Source: Fusobacterium sp.
GTDB taxonomy: Bacteria > Fusobacteriota > Fusobacteriia > Fusobacteriales > Fusobacteriaceae
Direction of reading: 5' to 3'
NCBI GenBank assembly: GCA_019410665.1
Contig: DXSD01000115.1
Location: forward strand, 1 to 5,481
Length of the DNA stretch: 5,481 nucleotides
Part shown: piece after piece, positions 1 to 5,481 of the stretch
Numbering within the stretch: the stretch's first letter is position 1
Layout: every line of letters begins with the position of its first letter
Program-made: the position numbers and the translations under genes
The notes under the pieces: generated by a model
The model's database searches: none
Seen by the model: the letters and a program-made list of their open reading frames with translations, nothing else
What the model was told of the DNA's origin: nothing

Positions 1-59
1 TAAAAATCTTTAATAATAGAGAAGCCTATCTAAAAGATAGTGAACTTTTCTCAGCTTAG
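1..59 (+). CDS. C-terminal end of an unidentified upstream gene (partial)
   Basis: The frame beginning at base 3 is open from the window edge to a TAG stop at 57-59. It encodes about 18 residues ending REAYLKDSELFSA. The codons look like those of the other genes here (AGA, GAA, GAT, AAT). A strong terminator begins 25 bases after the stop, as expected at the end of a transcription unit. The piece is too short to name a family. The opposite strand also has a short open frame here, so coding is probable but not certain. If real, this gene is outside the restriction-modification operon and marks its left neighbour. Confidence 0.5.
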   Translation, partial: KIFNNREAYLKDSELFSA

Positions 60-84
60 CTATATAAAACACATTTAATAATAC

Positions 85-124
85 AAAAAGGACTTTAGAT
101 TGTTGTTTTTCTAAAGTCCTTTTT
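85..124 (+). terminator. Rho-independent terminator
   Basis: A perfect 15-base-pair inverted repeat pairs 85-99 (AAAAAGGACTTTAGA) with 110-124 (TCTAAAGTCCTTTTT). It has a 10-base T-rich loop and a T run ending the right arm. It sits just after the probable stop of the upstream gene and before the hsdM promoter, so it separates the two transcription units. The A run at the foot of the left arm means it could also terminate transcription on the opposite strand. Confidence 0.9.
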
Positions 125-127
125 TAT

Positions 128-156
128 TTGTAAATTAATTCTTTATACAGTATAAT
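128..156 (+). promoter_or_regulatory. Sigma70-type promoter of the hsd operon
   Basis: A perfect -10 box TATAAT lies at 151-156. A -35-like TTGTAA (four of six bases match TTGACA) lies at 128-133 with the optimal 17-base spacer. The -35 starts only a few bases after the terminator stem, so the operon promoter is packed directly behind the previous unit. Transcription should begin near 162-164, giving a leader of about 45 bases before hsdM. No clear operator palindrome is visible in the leader. Confidence 0.75.
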
Positions 157-196
157 AGAGATTGAAAGGTATTAAGTTAATATGAAAGCATAATTT

Positions 197-201
197 GGAG
201 G
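197..201 (+). promoter_or_regulatory. Ribosome binding site deciding the hsdM start
   Basis: GGAGG is followed by a five-base spacer (AAGAA) and ATG at 207. The reading frame also contains a TTG at 195, but using that codon would place the Shine-Dalgarno sequence inside the coding region and leave no site upstream. ATG 207 is therefore the preferred start. Confidence 0.85.
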
Positions 202-206
202 AAGAA

Positions 207-1736
207 ATGGCAGTAGAAAAAGATAATTTTAAAGAGAATTTATGGAAAGCCTGTGATAAATTAAGAAATAATATGGATCCAGCAGAATACAAATATGTTG
301 TTCTGGGATTAGTATTTTTAAAATATATAAGTGATAGTTTTGAAAAAAAATATCAAGAGTTAGTAGCAGAAGGAGAGGGATTTGAAGAGGAGAGAGATGA
401 GTATACAGCTGAGAATATTTTCTGGGTTCCTCAAGAAGCAAGATGGAATGAGATAGTAAAAGTAGCTAAAACTCCAGAGATAGGAATAAAAATAGATGAT
501 GCTATGAGAGCTATAGAAAAAGAGAATAAAAGCTTAAAAGATGTATTGTATAAAGTATATTCTAATCCATTACTTGATAAAGGAAAATTAGGAGAATTAA
601 TAGATATAATTGGGGGAATAAATTTACAAGGAAAAAATGAAAAGGGACAGGATATACTAGGACAGGTATATGAATTTTTCTTGGGAAAATTTGCAAATTC
701 AGAAGGGAAAAATGGTGGACAATTCTATACTCCAGAGTGCATTGTAAAAACAATAGTAGAGTGTTTAGAGCCAACAAAAGGAAGAGTATATGACCCAGCT
801 TGTGGAAGTGGAGGTATGTTTGTACAATCTGAAAAATTTATAGAGGCTCATAGTGGAAAAATTGGAGATATATCTGTATTTGGACAAGAGAGTAATGGAA
901 CTACTTGGAAGCTTTGTAAGATGAACTTAGCTATTAGAGGAATAGAAGTAGATTTAGGAATAGAACCTGCAGATACTTTTACTAAAGACCAACATAAAGA
1001 TAAAAAGATGGACTATATTATGGCTAACCCACCTTTTAATGTAAAAGATTATTGGCATGAATCTTTAGATGGTGATGTAAGATGGAAATATGGAACTCCA
1101 CCAGAGGGAAATGCTAACTATGCTTGGCTTCAACATATGATTCATCACTTAGCTCCAAATGGAAGTGCTGGAATTGTTTTAGCTAATGGTTCTCTTTCAT
1201 CTAATACTTCTGGAGAGGGAGAGATAAGAAAAAATATGTTGGAAGCTGATATTGTAGATTGTATAGTTGCTCTTCCAGATAAACTATTTTTAACTACAGG
1301 AATACCTGCTTGCCTTTGGTTTTTAAATAGAAATAAAGAAAATTCAAAACAAAGAAATAGAAAGAATGAAGTATTATTTATAGATGCTAGAAAAATGGGA
1401 GAATTAGTAGAGAGAAGTTTGAGAGAATTAACTCCAGAGGAAATAACTAAAATAGCTGACACTTACCATATGTGGAGAGGAACTTATAAAGGAGAAGAGA
1501 GCTATCAAGATGTACAAGGTTTCTGTAAAAGTGCTACTCTTAAAGATATAAAGGAAAATGATTATATCCTTACTCCAGGAAGATATGTAGGAGTAGAGGA
1601 AGAGGAAAAGGATAAAACCCCTTATGAAGAGAAAATGAAAAATCTTACCACTGAATTAGGAGAGTACTTCAAAAGAAGTAAAGAGCTAGAAGATGAGATA
1701 AGAGCTAATTTAAAAGAGCTAGGATTTGAGATATAG
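207..1736 (+). CDS. hsdM: Type I restriction-modification system, DNA methyltransferase subunit HsdM
   Basis: This is an N6-adenine DNA methyltransferase subunit of 509 residues, close to the 500-530 usual for HsdM. Family knowledge: two HsdM bind one HsdS to form the modification enzyme, which uses S-adenosylmethionine to methylate adenines in both halves of a split target. The N-terminal helical HsdM_N domain spans roughly residues 5-135. The catalytic N6-methyltransferase domain follows, with QFYTP at 172-176 (motif X region), the SAM-binding motif I DPACGSGG at 196-203 and the catalytic motif IV NPPF at 274-277. All key residues are present and no frameshift is visible, so the enzyme should be active. 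The tail from about 455 is highly charged and helical, as expected for contact with HsdS. It is the first gene of the operon, with its own promoter and a strong ribosome binding site. Its stop TAG is in the same frame as hsdS downstream. Family assignment is secure. Confidence 0.97.
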   Translation: MAVEKDNFKENLWKACDKLRNNMDPAEYKYVVLGLVFLKYISDSFEKKYQELVAEGEGFEEERDEYTAENIFWVPQEARWNEIVKVAKTPEIGIKIDDAMRAIEKENKSLKDVLYKVYSNPLLDKGKLGELIDIIGGINLQGKNEKGQDILGQVYEFFLGKFANSEGKNGGQFYTPECIVKTIVECLEPTKGRVYDPACGSGGMFVQSEKFIEAHSGKIGDISVFGQESNGTTWKLCKMNLAIRGIEVDLGIEPADTFTKDQHKDKKMDYIMANPPFNVKDYWHESLDGDVRWKYGTPPEGNANYAWLQHMIHHLAPNGSAGIVLANGSLSSNTSGEGEIRKNMLEADIVDCIVALPDKLFLTTGIPACLWFLNRNKENSKQRNRKNEVLFIDARKMGELVERSLRELTPEEITKIADTYHMWRGTYKGEESYQDVQGFCKSATLKDIKENDYILTPGRYVGVEEEEKDKTPYEEKMKNLTTELGEYFKRSKELEDEIRANLKELGFEI

Positions 1737-1750
1737 AAGATAAAAATTAT

Positions 1751-1772
1751 AAGATGGTTAATGAATGGAGAA
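1751..1772 (+). repeat. Direct repeat, left copy, before the hsdS start
   Basis: The 22 bases match 2930-2948 at the 3' end of hsdS, apart from a three-base insertion (GGT). After the insertion, 14 bases (TAATGAATGGAGAA) are identical; counting the T before it, 15 bases match exactly (1758-1772 with 2934-2948). In the hsdS frame both copies read as an HsdS-type C-terminal signature: R-W-L-M-N-G-E here and R-L-M-N-G-E at the gene end. The left copy therefore looks like a leftover of another hsdS tail. The right end of this copy supplies the ribosome binding site for hsdS. Confidence 0.6.
1767..1770 (+). promoter_or_regulatory. Ribosome binding site deciding the hsdS start
   Basis: GGAG followed by AAGAG and ATG at 1776 gives a five-base spacing, matching that of hsdM. 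The earlier in-frame ATG at 1761 has no convincing Shine-Dalgarno sequence upstream, so ATG 1776 is preferred. Confidence 0.65.
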
Positions 1773-1775
1773 GAG

Positions 1776-2960
1776 ATGGAAGAGTTAAAAGAGGGATGGA
1801 GAAAGGTAAAGCTAGGAGAGATAGCTAATTTAAAATATGGAAAAATGCCTAAAAAAGATAAAATAAAAGAAAATGGATATCCAATTTTTAGTGGATATAG
1901 AATAACAGGATATTATGATGAATATATGTTAGAGGAAGAAGAAATTATAGTAGTTGCACGAGGAGTAGGAGGAACAGGAGATGTAAAAATTTCTCCACCA
2001 AAATCTTTTATAACAAATTTAAGTATAATATTGTTATTAAAAAATGATATTAATAAAAAATTTTTATATTATCTATTAAAAAATAAAAATCTTAGAATAT
2101 TAGATAGTGGTTCAGCTCAATCTCAGATAACAATAAATGACTTAAAAGAATATGAAATTTTTTTACCAAATTTAAAATTGCAAGATAAAATAGCTTCAAT
2201 TTTATCTTTATTAGATGAGAAAATTGAATTAAATAGAAAGATAAATCAGAATTTAGAAGAGACAGCTCAAACTTTATTTAAAAGATGGTTTATTGATTTT
2301 GAATTTCCGAATGAAGAGGGAAAACCTTATAAAAGTAGTGGTGGAAAGATGATTAAAAGTGAGCTGGGAGAGATTCCAGAAAGATGGAGAGTTGGAAAAT
2401 TAGGAGAGATAATTGAAATAAATCCCAAAGAAAATCTTAAAAAATTAGAAAAAAAAATTTATATAGAAATGAAGTGTTTATCTGAAACAAGTTCTATAAT
2501 ATCTGAGTATTATGAAAGAGAATTTACAGGAACAGGAACAAAATTTAAAAATAAAGATACTCTAATGGCTAGAATAACTCCTTGTTTAGAAAATGGAAAA
2601 ATTGGATATGTTAATTTTTTAGAAGATAATGATATTGGATGGGGTTCAACAGAATTTAATATTTTAAGAAGCCAAAATAATATTCCAAAAGAACTTTCAT
2701 ATTTTATAGCTAGAAGTAAAAATTTTTTAGATTATGCTATAAATAATATGAATGGAAGCTCTGGAAGACAAAGAGTAAATGGGAAAATTTTAGAAGAATA
2801 TGATATTGTAATTTCACCAGAAAATATTTATAAAAAATTTGGAAAAGTAAGTAATTCAATAATGAATCAGATTGAAAACAATAGAAAAGAAATAGAAAAA
2901 CTACAAAAATTAAGAGATTATTTATTACCAAGATTAATGAATGGAGAAATATCTGTTTAA
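1776..2960 (+). CDS. hsdS: Type I restriction-modification system, specificity subunit HsdS
   Basis: This is the DNA-recognition subunit (394 residues, normal length for a two-domain HsdS), which tells HsdM, and HsdR if present, which split sequence to act on. It has the classic duplicated layout. Target recognition domain 1 spans about residues 7-135 (start GWRKVKLGEI). A central conserved helical spacer covers about 136-178, ending TLFKRWFIDFEFP. Target recognition domain 2 spans about 203-347, with RITPCLENGK at 266-275 and GSTEF at 290-294, both typical of HsdS recognition domains. A C-terminal coiled coil at about 361-394 ends in LPRLMNGE. Both domains look intact, so one asymmetric bipartite site is expected; its bases cannot be read from sequence alone. 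An alternative start at ATG 1761 adds five residues but lacks a good ribosome site. The gene follows hsdM by 39 bases in the same frame. The recognition domains look more AT-rich than the conserved parts, consistent with domain exchange. Confidence 0.95.
   Translation: MEELKEGWRKVKLGEIANLKYGKMPKKDKIKENGYPIFSGYRITGYYDEYMLEEEEIIVVARGVGGTGDVKISPPKSFITNLSIILLLKNDINKKFLYYLLKNKNLRILDSGSAQSQITINDLKEYEIFLPNLKLQDKIASILSLLDEKIELNRKINQNLEETAQTLFKRWFIDFEFPNEEGKPYKSSGGKMIKSELGEIPERWRVGKLGEIIEINPKENLKKLEKKIYIEMKCLSETSSIISEYYEREFTGTGTKFKNKDTLMARITPCLENGKIGYVNFLEDNDIGWGSTEFNILRSQNNIPKELSYFIARSKNFLDYAINNMNGSSGRQRVNGKILEEYDIVISPENIYKKFGKVSNSIMNQIENNRKEIEKLQKLRDYLLPRLMNGEISV
1795..1823 (+). repeat. Internal hsdS repeat, first half (before recognition domain 1)
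   Basis: This 29-base stretch aligns without gaps to 2383-2411, with 23 identical positions, including GATGGAGA at the left and GGAGAGATA at the right. It encodes the W-R-x-x-K-L-G-E-I signature that opens each recognition domain. The repeat reflects the pseudo-two-fold design of HsdS and is a possible crossover point for exchanging recognition domains. Confidence 0.7.
2383..2411 (+). repeat. Internal hsdS repeat, second half (before recognition domain 2)
   Basis: Partner of 1795-1823 (23 of 29 bases identical). It encodes the W-R-V-G-K-L-G-E-I opening of recognition domain 2, immediately after the central spacer and the linker ending GEIPE. Confidence 0.7.
2930..2948 (+). repeat. Direct repeat, right copy, at the hsdS 3' end
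   Basis: Partner of 1751-1772. It encodes the R-L-M-N-G-E of the HsdS C terminus just before the stop at 2958-2960. Together the two copies bracket essentially the whole hsdS gene in direct orientation, about 1.2 kb apart. Confidence 0.6.
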
Positions 2961-2989
2961 AATAGAAGATGAAGTATAAAAATATTTAT

Positions 2990-2994
2990 GGAGG
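2990..2994 (+). promoter_or_regulatory. Ribosome binding site pointing to a GTG start for the FRG gene
   Basis: GGAGG followed by five A residues leads to GTG at 3000, the same spacing as for hsdM. The in-frame ATG at 2988 overlaps this GGAGG and has only a weak, distant purine stretch upstream, so it is the less likely start. Confidence 0.6.
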
Positions 2995-2999
2995 AAAAA

Positions 3000-4238
3000 G
3001 TGGATATTGATAGTTACAGTGAATTTAAGGGAGAAATTCCTTATATAAAAGACGAAAATTCAACACATAATAAGAAATATATAATAAATAATTTAAGAGA
3101 TTTTTATACATTAGTTTTAACTCATAAAAATAAAGAGTTTTCAACGAGTAATGATGATGAGCAAGAAGAATTAGAAGAAGAATCTGATACTGTTTTAAAT
3201 AAAGATGAGGAAAATGTAAAAAATAAAAAAATTTATTATAGAGGACAGTCTAATGAAGAATGGGAAATAAGCTGTAGTTTATTCAGAGAAAATTTACTTT
3301 TAAATGAAGAAAAATTAAATAATGAGATTATTAATAGAAAGCCAAGTGATTTTTTAAATTGTAATAATAGTCTTGAAAAATTAATATTGATGCAGCACTA
3401 TGGAATTCCTACGAGGTTGATAGATATAACAACAAATCCTCTAGTTGCTTTGTATTTTGCTTGTCAGGGTAATCCTGATAAAGATGGAGTTGTTTTTATT
3501 TTTGAAGAAGATGTAGAATATGATATAAATGATGAGAATATTGTAGCAACTTTTTCATATTTAAAAAATAATGGAACTATCCAAGACTTTGAAAAACTTT
3601 TAAATAAGGAAAATATAATTTATAATGATAGAACAACAATAGAAAATATTTTAAATAAAAAATATGTATTAATTAATCCAAAATTAAATAATCCAAGGAT
3701 AATAGCTCAACATGGTTTATTTTTATGTTGCTCAAATAATAGTGGGCAAGGAAATTTAGATAATCTTATCCCAATCAAGAAAAGCTCTTTTTTTATAGAA
3801 GCTTCAAAAAGGATAATTATTTCAAAGGATGCAAAATTAAGTTTGTTAAAAGAATTAGAATTTTTAGGGATAAAAAAATCTGTACTGTTTCCAGAGTTAG
3901 AAAATCATGCTGATGAACTAAAAGAAAAATTCTCAATCAAAGAAAAGAAATCAGATGAAAATAATAAACAAGAAAATAATGAACAAAAGGGAAAAGATAA
4001 AAATAATACTTCAAAGTTAGAAGACGAATTAAAAGTAGAAATTTTAAAGGAAGAAATAGGAAAGTTAAATTTTGATACCTTAGAAAAAAGAAAATTATTA
4101 GATAGTATAGATAGAGATTTATATTTATTTGAAAATAAAATTGCAAAATTGAAGAATTATATTAGACGTAATAAAGAAATAGAAAGAACTAAAAAAGAAC
4201 AATTATTAGAGTTAATAGAGAGTAAAATAGATAAATAA
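3000..4238 (+). CDS. FRG-domain protein with charged coiled-coil tail
   Basis: The FRG family is named for a conserved Phe/Tyr-Arg-Gly motif; its biochemical activity is, to my knowledge, not firmly established, and members often occur beside defence genes. Numbering from GTG 3000 (412 residues), an N-terminal region ends in a very acidic stretch at about 52-71 (EEQ-, EEL- and EEE-like runs). The FRG domain follows: YRGQ at 80-83, then QHYGIPTRLID from residue 132, NPLVALYFAC ending at 155, and a second conserved block RIIAQHGLF at 233-241. From about 305 the sequence becomes a Lys/Glu/Asn-rich linker and then a predicted helical, coiled-coil-like tail to 412. No signal peptide or membrane segment is seen, so it is probably cytoplasmic. 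Glutamate is mostly GAA, whereas hsdM also uses GAG freely, hinting at a different origin. It lies 39 bases after hsdS with no terminator between, so it is probably co-transcribed. ATG 2988 is the alternative start (416 residues). Family call is firm; function is unknown. Confidence 0.88.
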   Translation: MDIDSYSEFKGEIPYIKDENSTHNKKYIINNLRDFYTLVLTHKNKEFSTSNDDEQEELEEESDTVLNKDEENVKNKKIYYRGQSNEEWEISCSLFRENLLLNEEKLNNEIINRKPSDFLNCNNSLEKLILMQHYGIPTRLIDITTNPLVALYFACQGNPDKDGVVFIFEEDVEYDINDENIVATFSYLKNNGTIQDFEKLLNKENIIYNDRTTIENILNKKYVLINPKLNNPRIIAQHGLFLCCSNNSGQGNLDNLIPIKKSSFFIEASKRIIISKDAKLSLLKELEFLGIKKSVLFPELENHADELKEKFSIKEKKSDENNKQENNEQKGKDKNNTSKLEDELKVEILKEEIGKLNFDTLEKRKLLDSIDRDLYLFENKIAKLKNYIRRNKEIERTKKEQLLELIESKIDK

Positions 4239-4274
4239 TGTATTATACTAAAAAAATAAAATGTATGAAAATAT

Positions 4275-4281
4275 AAGGAAG
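4275..4281 (+). promoter_or_regulatory. Ribosome binding site of the DUF262 gene
   Basis: AAGGAAG ends six bases before ATG 4288. It lies in the 49-base gap after the FRG stop. That gap is AT-rich and contains no hairpin, so the DUF262 gene probably continues on the same transcript. Confidence 0.6.
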
Positions 4282-4287
4282 TGAAGT

Positions 4288-5406
4288 ATGGGAGAAGTTG
4301 AATTTGAAAAAGAGATTGAAGGAGATTCAGAAGAGTTAAATATAACTAATCCTTTTGATATAAAAAGTATAAAGGTAAGTAATAAAGTAATTTCATTGGA
4401 AAGTCTTATAAAAAGATTAAAGTATGAAGAGATAGATTTAACTCCAGAGTTTCAAAGAAACCCAGATTTATGGGATAGAAAAAAAATGAGTAGACTAATA
4501 GAATCTATCATATTGAGATTACCACTTCCTATTTTTTACTTTGATGTAAGTGATGATAATAAGTGGATAGTAATAGATGGGTTACAAAGGTTATCTACTT
4601 TTAAAAAATTTATAGTTGAAGATAAATTAAGATTATCTAATTTAGAATTTTTAACTGAATTAAACGGAAAAAAATATAGTGAGTTAGGAAGAAGTATTGA
4701 GAGAATTATTGAAGAAACACAGATAAACACATATCAAATAGAACCACAAACACCTAAAGAGGTAAGATATTCTATATTTAATAGAATAAATACAGGAGGA
4801 TTAACTCTAAACTCTCAAGAGATAAGACAAGCTTTAAATCAAAAAAATAATGGAGTTAGATATTTAAAAGAGATAGTAGAGGATGATATATTTAAAAATA
4901 TTGTAAAGATAAAAACTCAAAGAATGCTAGATAGAGAGTTAGTTTTAAGGTATATAGCTTTTAAACTGAATTCTTATGAAGAGTTTTATAAAAAAGAGAT
5001 AGAATTGTCAAAATTTTTAGATAAAACTATGGAGTTAATAGATCAAGAGGAGTTTACAGAAGATAAATTTAATAACTTGAAAGAGGAGTTTTTTGAGAGC
5101 TTAAAGTTTTTAGCTGAGATTTTTGAAGTAGGAACTTTATTTAATAAGAAAATTGTTGATGAAACTAAAACAGCTACATTAAATCGTTCATTATTTGAAA
5201 TATGGACTGTCTTAATAAGTAATCTAACTAATGAAGAAAAAGAAAAGATTTATAATAATAGAGAATTATTAGTAGAAAAATATAAAGATTTACTAAGAAG
5301 TGTAGAGTTTGAAGAAGCTGTTACTAAGGGAACTAACAGTAGAAAAGCTGTAAAAACTAGATTTGAAAAATTAAGTTTTTTATTAGAGGAGATAAAAAAT
5401 GTTTAA
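4288..5406 (+). CDS. DUF262 (ParB/Srx-fold, GmrS-like) protein
   Basis: This 372-residue protein carries an N-terminal DUF262 domain. Seen: the opening block TPEFQRNPDLWD at about 52-63, a helix with LPLPIFYF at 78-85, the core motif IDGLQRLSTF at 96-105, and a third conserved block FNRINTGGLTLNSQEIRQAL at 164-183. Known of the family: DUF262 proteins such as GmrS, BrxU and SspE use a DGQQR-type motif for nucleotide binding or hydrolysis that controls an effector. Here the motif reads DGLQR, keeping Asp, Gly, Gln and Arg. The remaining ~190 residues are helical and charged. I see no DUF1524 HNH nuclease signature, so the protein is shorter than GmrSD fusions and probably needs a partner. The following ATPase gene starts within its last codons, indicating translational coupling and a likely joint function. 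Start ATG 4288 has a fitting ribosome site. The family call is strong; a defence role is inferred from context. Confidence 0.92.
   Translation: MGEVEFEKEIEGDSEELNITNPFDIKSIKVSNKVISLESLIKRLKYEEIDLTPEFQRNPDLWDRKKMSRLIESIILRLPLPIFYFDVSDDNKWIVIDGLQRLSTFKKFIVEDKLRLSNLEFLTELNGKKYSELGRSIERIIEETQINTYQIEPQTPKEVRYSIFNRINTGGLTLNSQEIRQALNQKNNGVRYLKEIVEDDIFKNIVKIKTQRMLDRELVLRYIAFKLNSYEEFYKKEIELSKFLDKTMELIDQEEFTEDKFNNLKEEFFESLKFLAEIFEVGTLFNKKIVDETKTATLNRSLFEIWTVLISNLTNEEKEKIYNNRELLVEKYKDLLRSVEFEEAVTKGTNSRKAVKTRFEKLSFLLEEIKNV
5386..5391 (+). promoter_or_regulatory. Ribosome binding site of the downstream ATPase gene
   Basis: GAGGAG lies inside the DUF262 3' end, seven bases before ATG 5399. This supports that ATG as a real start rather than a chance codon. 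Confidence 0.65.
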
Positions 5407-5481
5407 TGAGATTAAAATAAAAAATTTTAAAAGTTTAAAAGAATTAGATGTAAATTTTAAAAATTTAACACTGTTTACAGG
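5399..5481 (+). CDS. N-terminus of a probable SMC/RecF/OLD-type AAA ATPase (partial, runs off the window)
   Basis: The 27 visible codons read MFNEIKIKNFKSLKELDVNF and then KNLTLFTG. The pattern of a short beta strand, NFKSL, a second strand and LTLFTG is the standard opening of AAA15/AAA23 (RecF/OLD/SMC-like) ATPases, in which the final glycine begins the Walker A loop. The GKS/GKT part lies just beyond the edge, so ATP binding cannot be confirmed. The start overlaps the DUF262 stop by eight bases (5399-5406) in another frame and has its own ribosome site. An ATPase directly coupled to a DUF262 protein is a recurrent pairing, for example with the DUF3696-type ATPases, but the subfamily, and any TOPRIM or nuclease domain, must be read from the missing part. 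Confidence 0.8.
   Translation, partial: MFNEIKIKNFKSLKELDVNFKNLTLFT

Noticed and set aside
26..40. Small hairpin CTATCT-AAA-AGATAG with a weak outer pairing 19-23/48-52, considered as a structured RNA.
   Set aside because: The stems are short and AT-rich with a three-base loop, and the region is better explained as coding for the end of the upstream gene.
182..193. Micro-ORF ATG AAA GCA TAA in the hsdM leader, considered as a leader peptide.
   Set aside because: It has only three sense codons, no ribosome site and no attenuator structure, so it is expected by chance in AT-rich DNA.
229..441. Open frames on the minus strand inside hsdM, hsdS, the FRG gene and the DUF262 gene (for example 229-441, 1145-1462, 3937-4146).
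   Set aside because: All lie fully inside well-supported + strand genes, translate to Leu/Ile/Phe-rich sequence typical of the complement of Lys/Glu-rich genes, and show no family features.
2449..2457. Run of nine A bases at the start of recognition domain 2, considered as a phase-variation tract.
   Set aside because: Runs of seven or more A are common across this window, the frame is intact, and nothing shows length variation; only multi-strain reads could revive it.
4212..4249. Possible internal promoter before the DUF262 gene (TATACT at 4244-4249).
   Set aside because: No -35 box at acceptable spacing; such -10-like strings are frequent in sequence this AT-rich.
1..5481. CRISPR arrays, tRNA genes, insertion-sequence ends and toxin-antitoxin pairs.
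   Set aside because: No regularly spaced repeats, cloverleaf-like sequence, transposase fragments or terminal inverted repeats were seen; the space is almost fully occupied by the genes listed.

Overview
The window is very AT-rich. Its genes favour AGA, GGA, ATA and TTA codons, and TGG is the tryptophan codon, with TGA never used in frame, so the standard bacterial code applies and mycoplasmas are excluded. The protein style and base composition best fit a low-GC anaerobe such as Fusobacterium. Clostridia or other low-GC groups cannot be excluded from sequence alone. All recognisable genes lie on the + strand.

Layout: positions 1-59 look like the last codons of an unidentified upstream gene. 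A strong hairpin terminator (85-124) closes that unit. A sigma70-type promoter (about 128-156) follows almost immediately and starts a new operon. The first two genes are the modification and specificity subunits of a Type I restriction-modification system (hsdM 207-1736, hsdS 1776-2960). Three further genes then follow, with short gaps or an overlap and no visible terminator: an FRG-domain protein with a long charged C-terminal tail (3000-4238), a DUF262 (ParB/Srx-fold, GmrS-like) protein without an HNH nuclease domain (4288-5406), and the first 27 codons of what looks like an SMC/RecF/OLD-type AAA ATPase (5399 onward, cut by the window edge, start overlapping the DUF262 stop by 8 bases).

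HsdM and HsdS together should form an M2S methyltransferase that marks a bipartite DNA site. The restriction/translocase subunit HsdR is not in the window; if the locus is a complete Type I system it lies further downstream. The FRG, DUF262 and ATPase genes would then be cargo inside the hsd operon. That arrangement suggests a defence module whose activity may be combined with, or merely co-transferred with, the methyltransferase. This is the most interesting part of the window. Its function is inference from gene neighbourhood and family membership, not from recognisable catalytic chemistry in every protein.

A second point of interest is that near-identical short direct repeats, both encoding an Arg-(Trp)-Leu-Met-Asn-Gly-Glu peptide, lie just before the hsdS start and at the hsdS 3' end. 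This looks like the footprint of an older hsdS tail and of recombination at the specificity gene.
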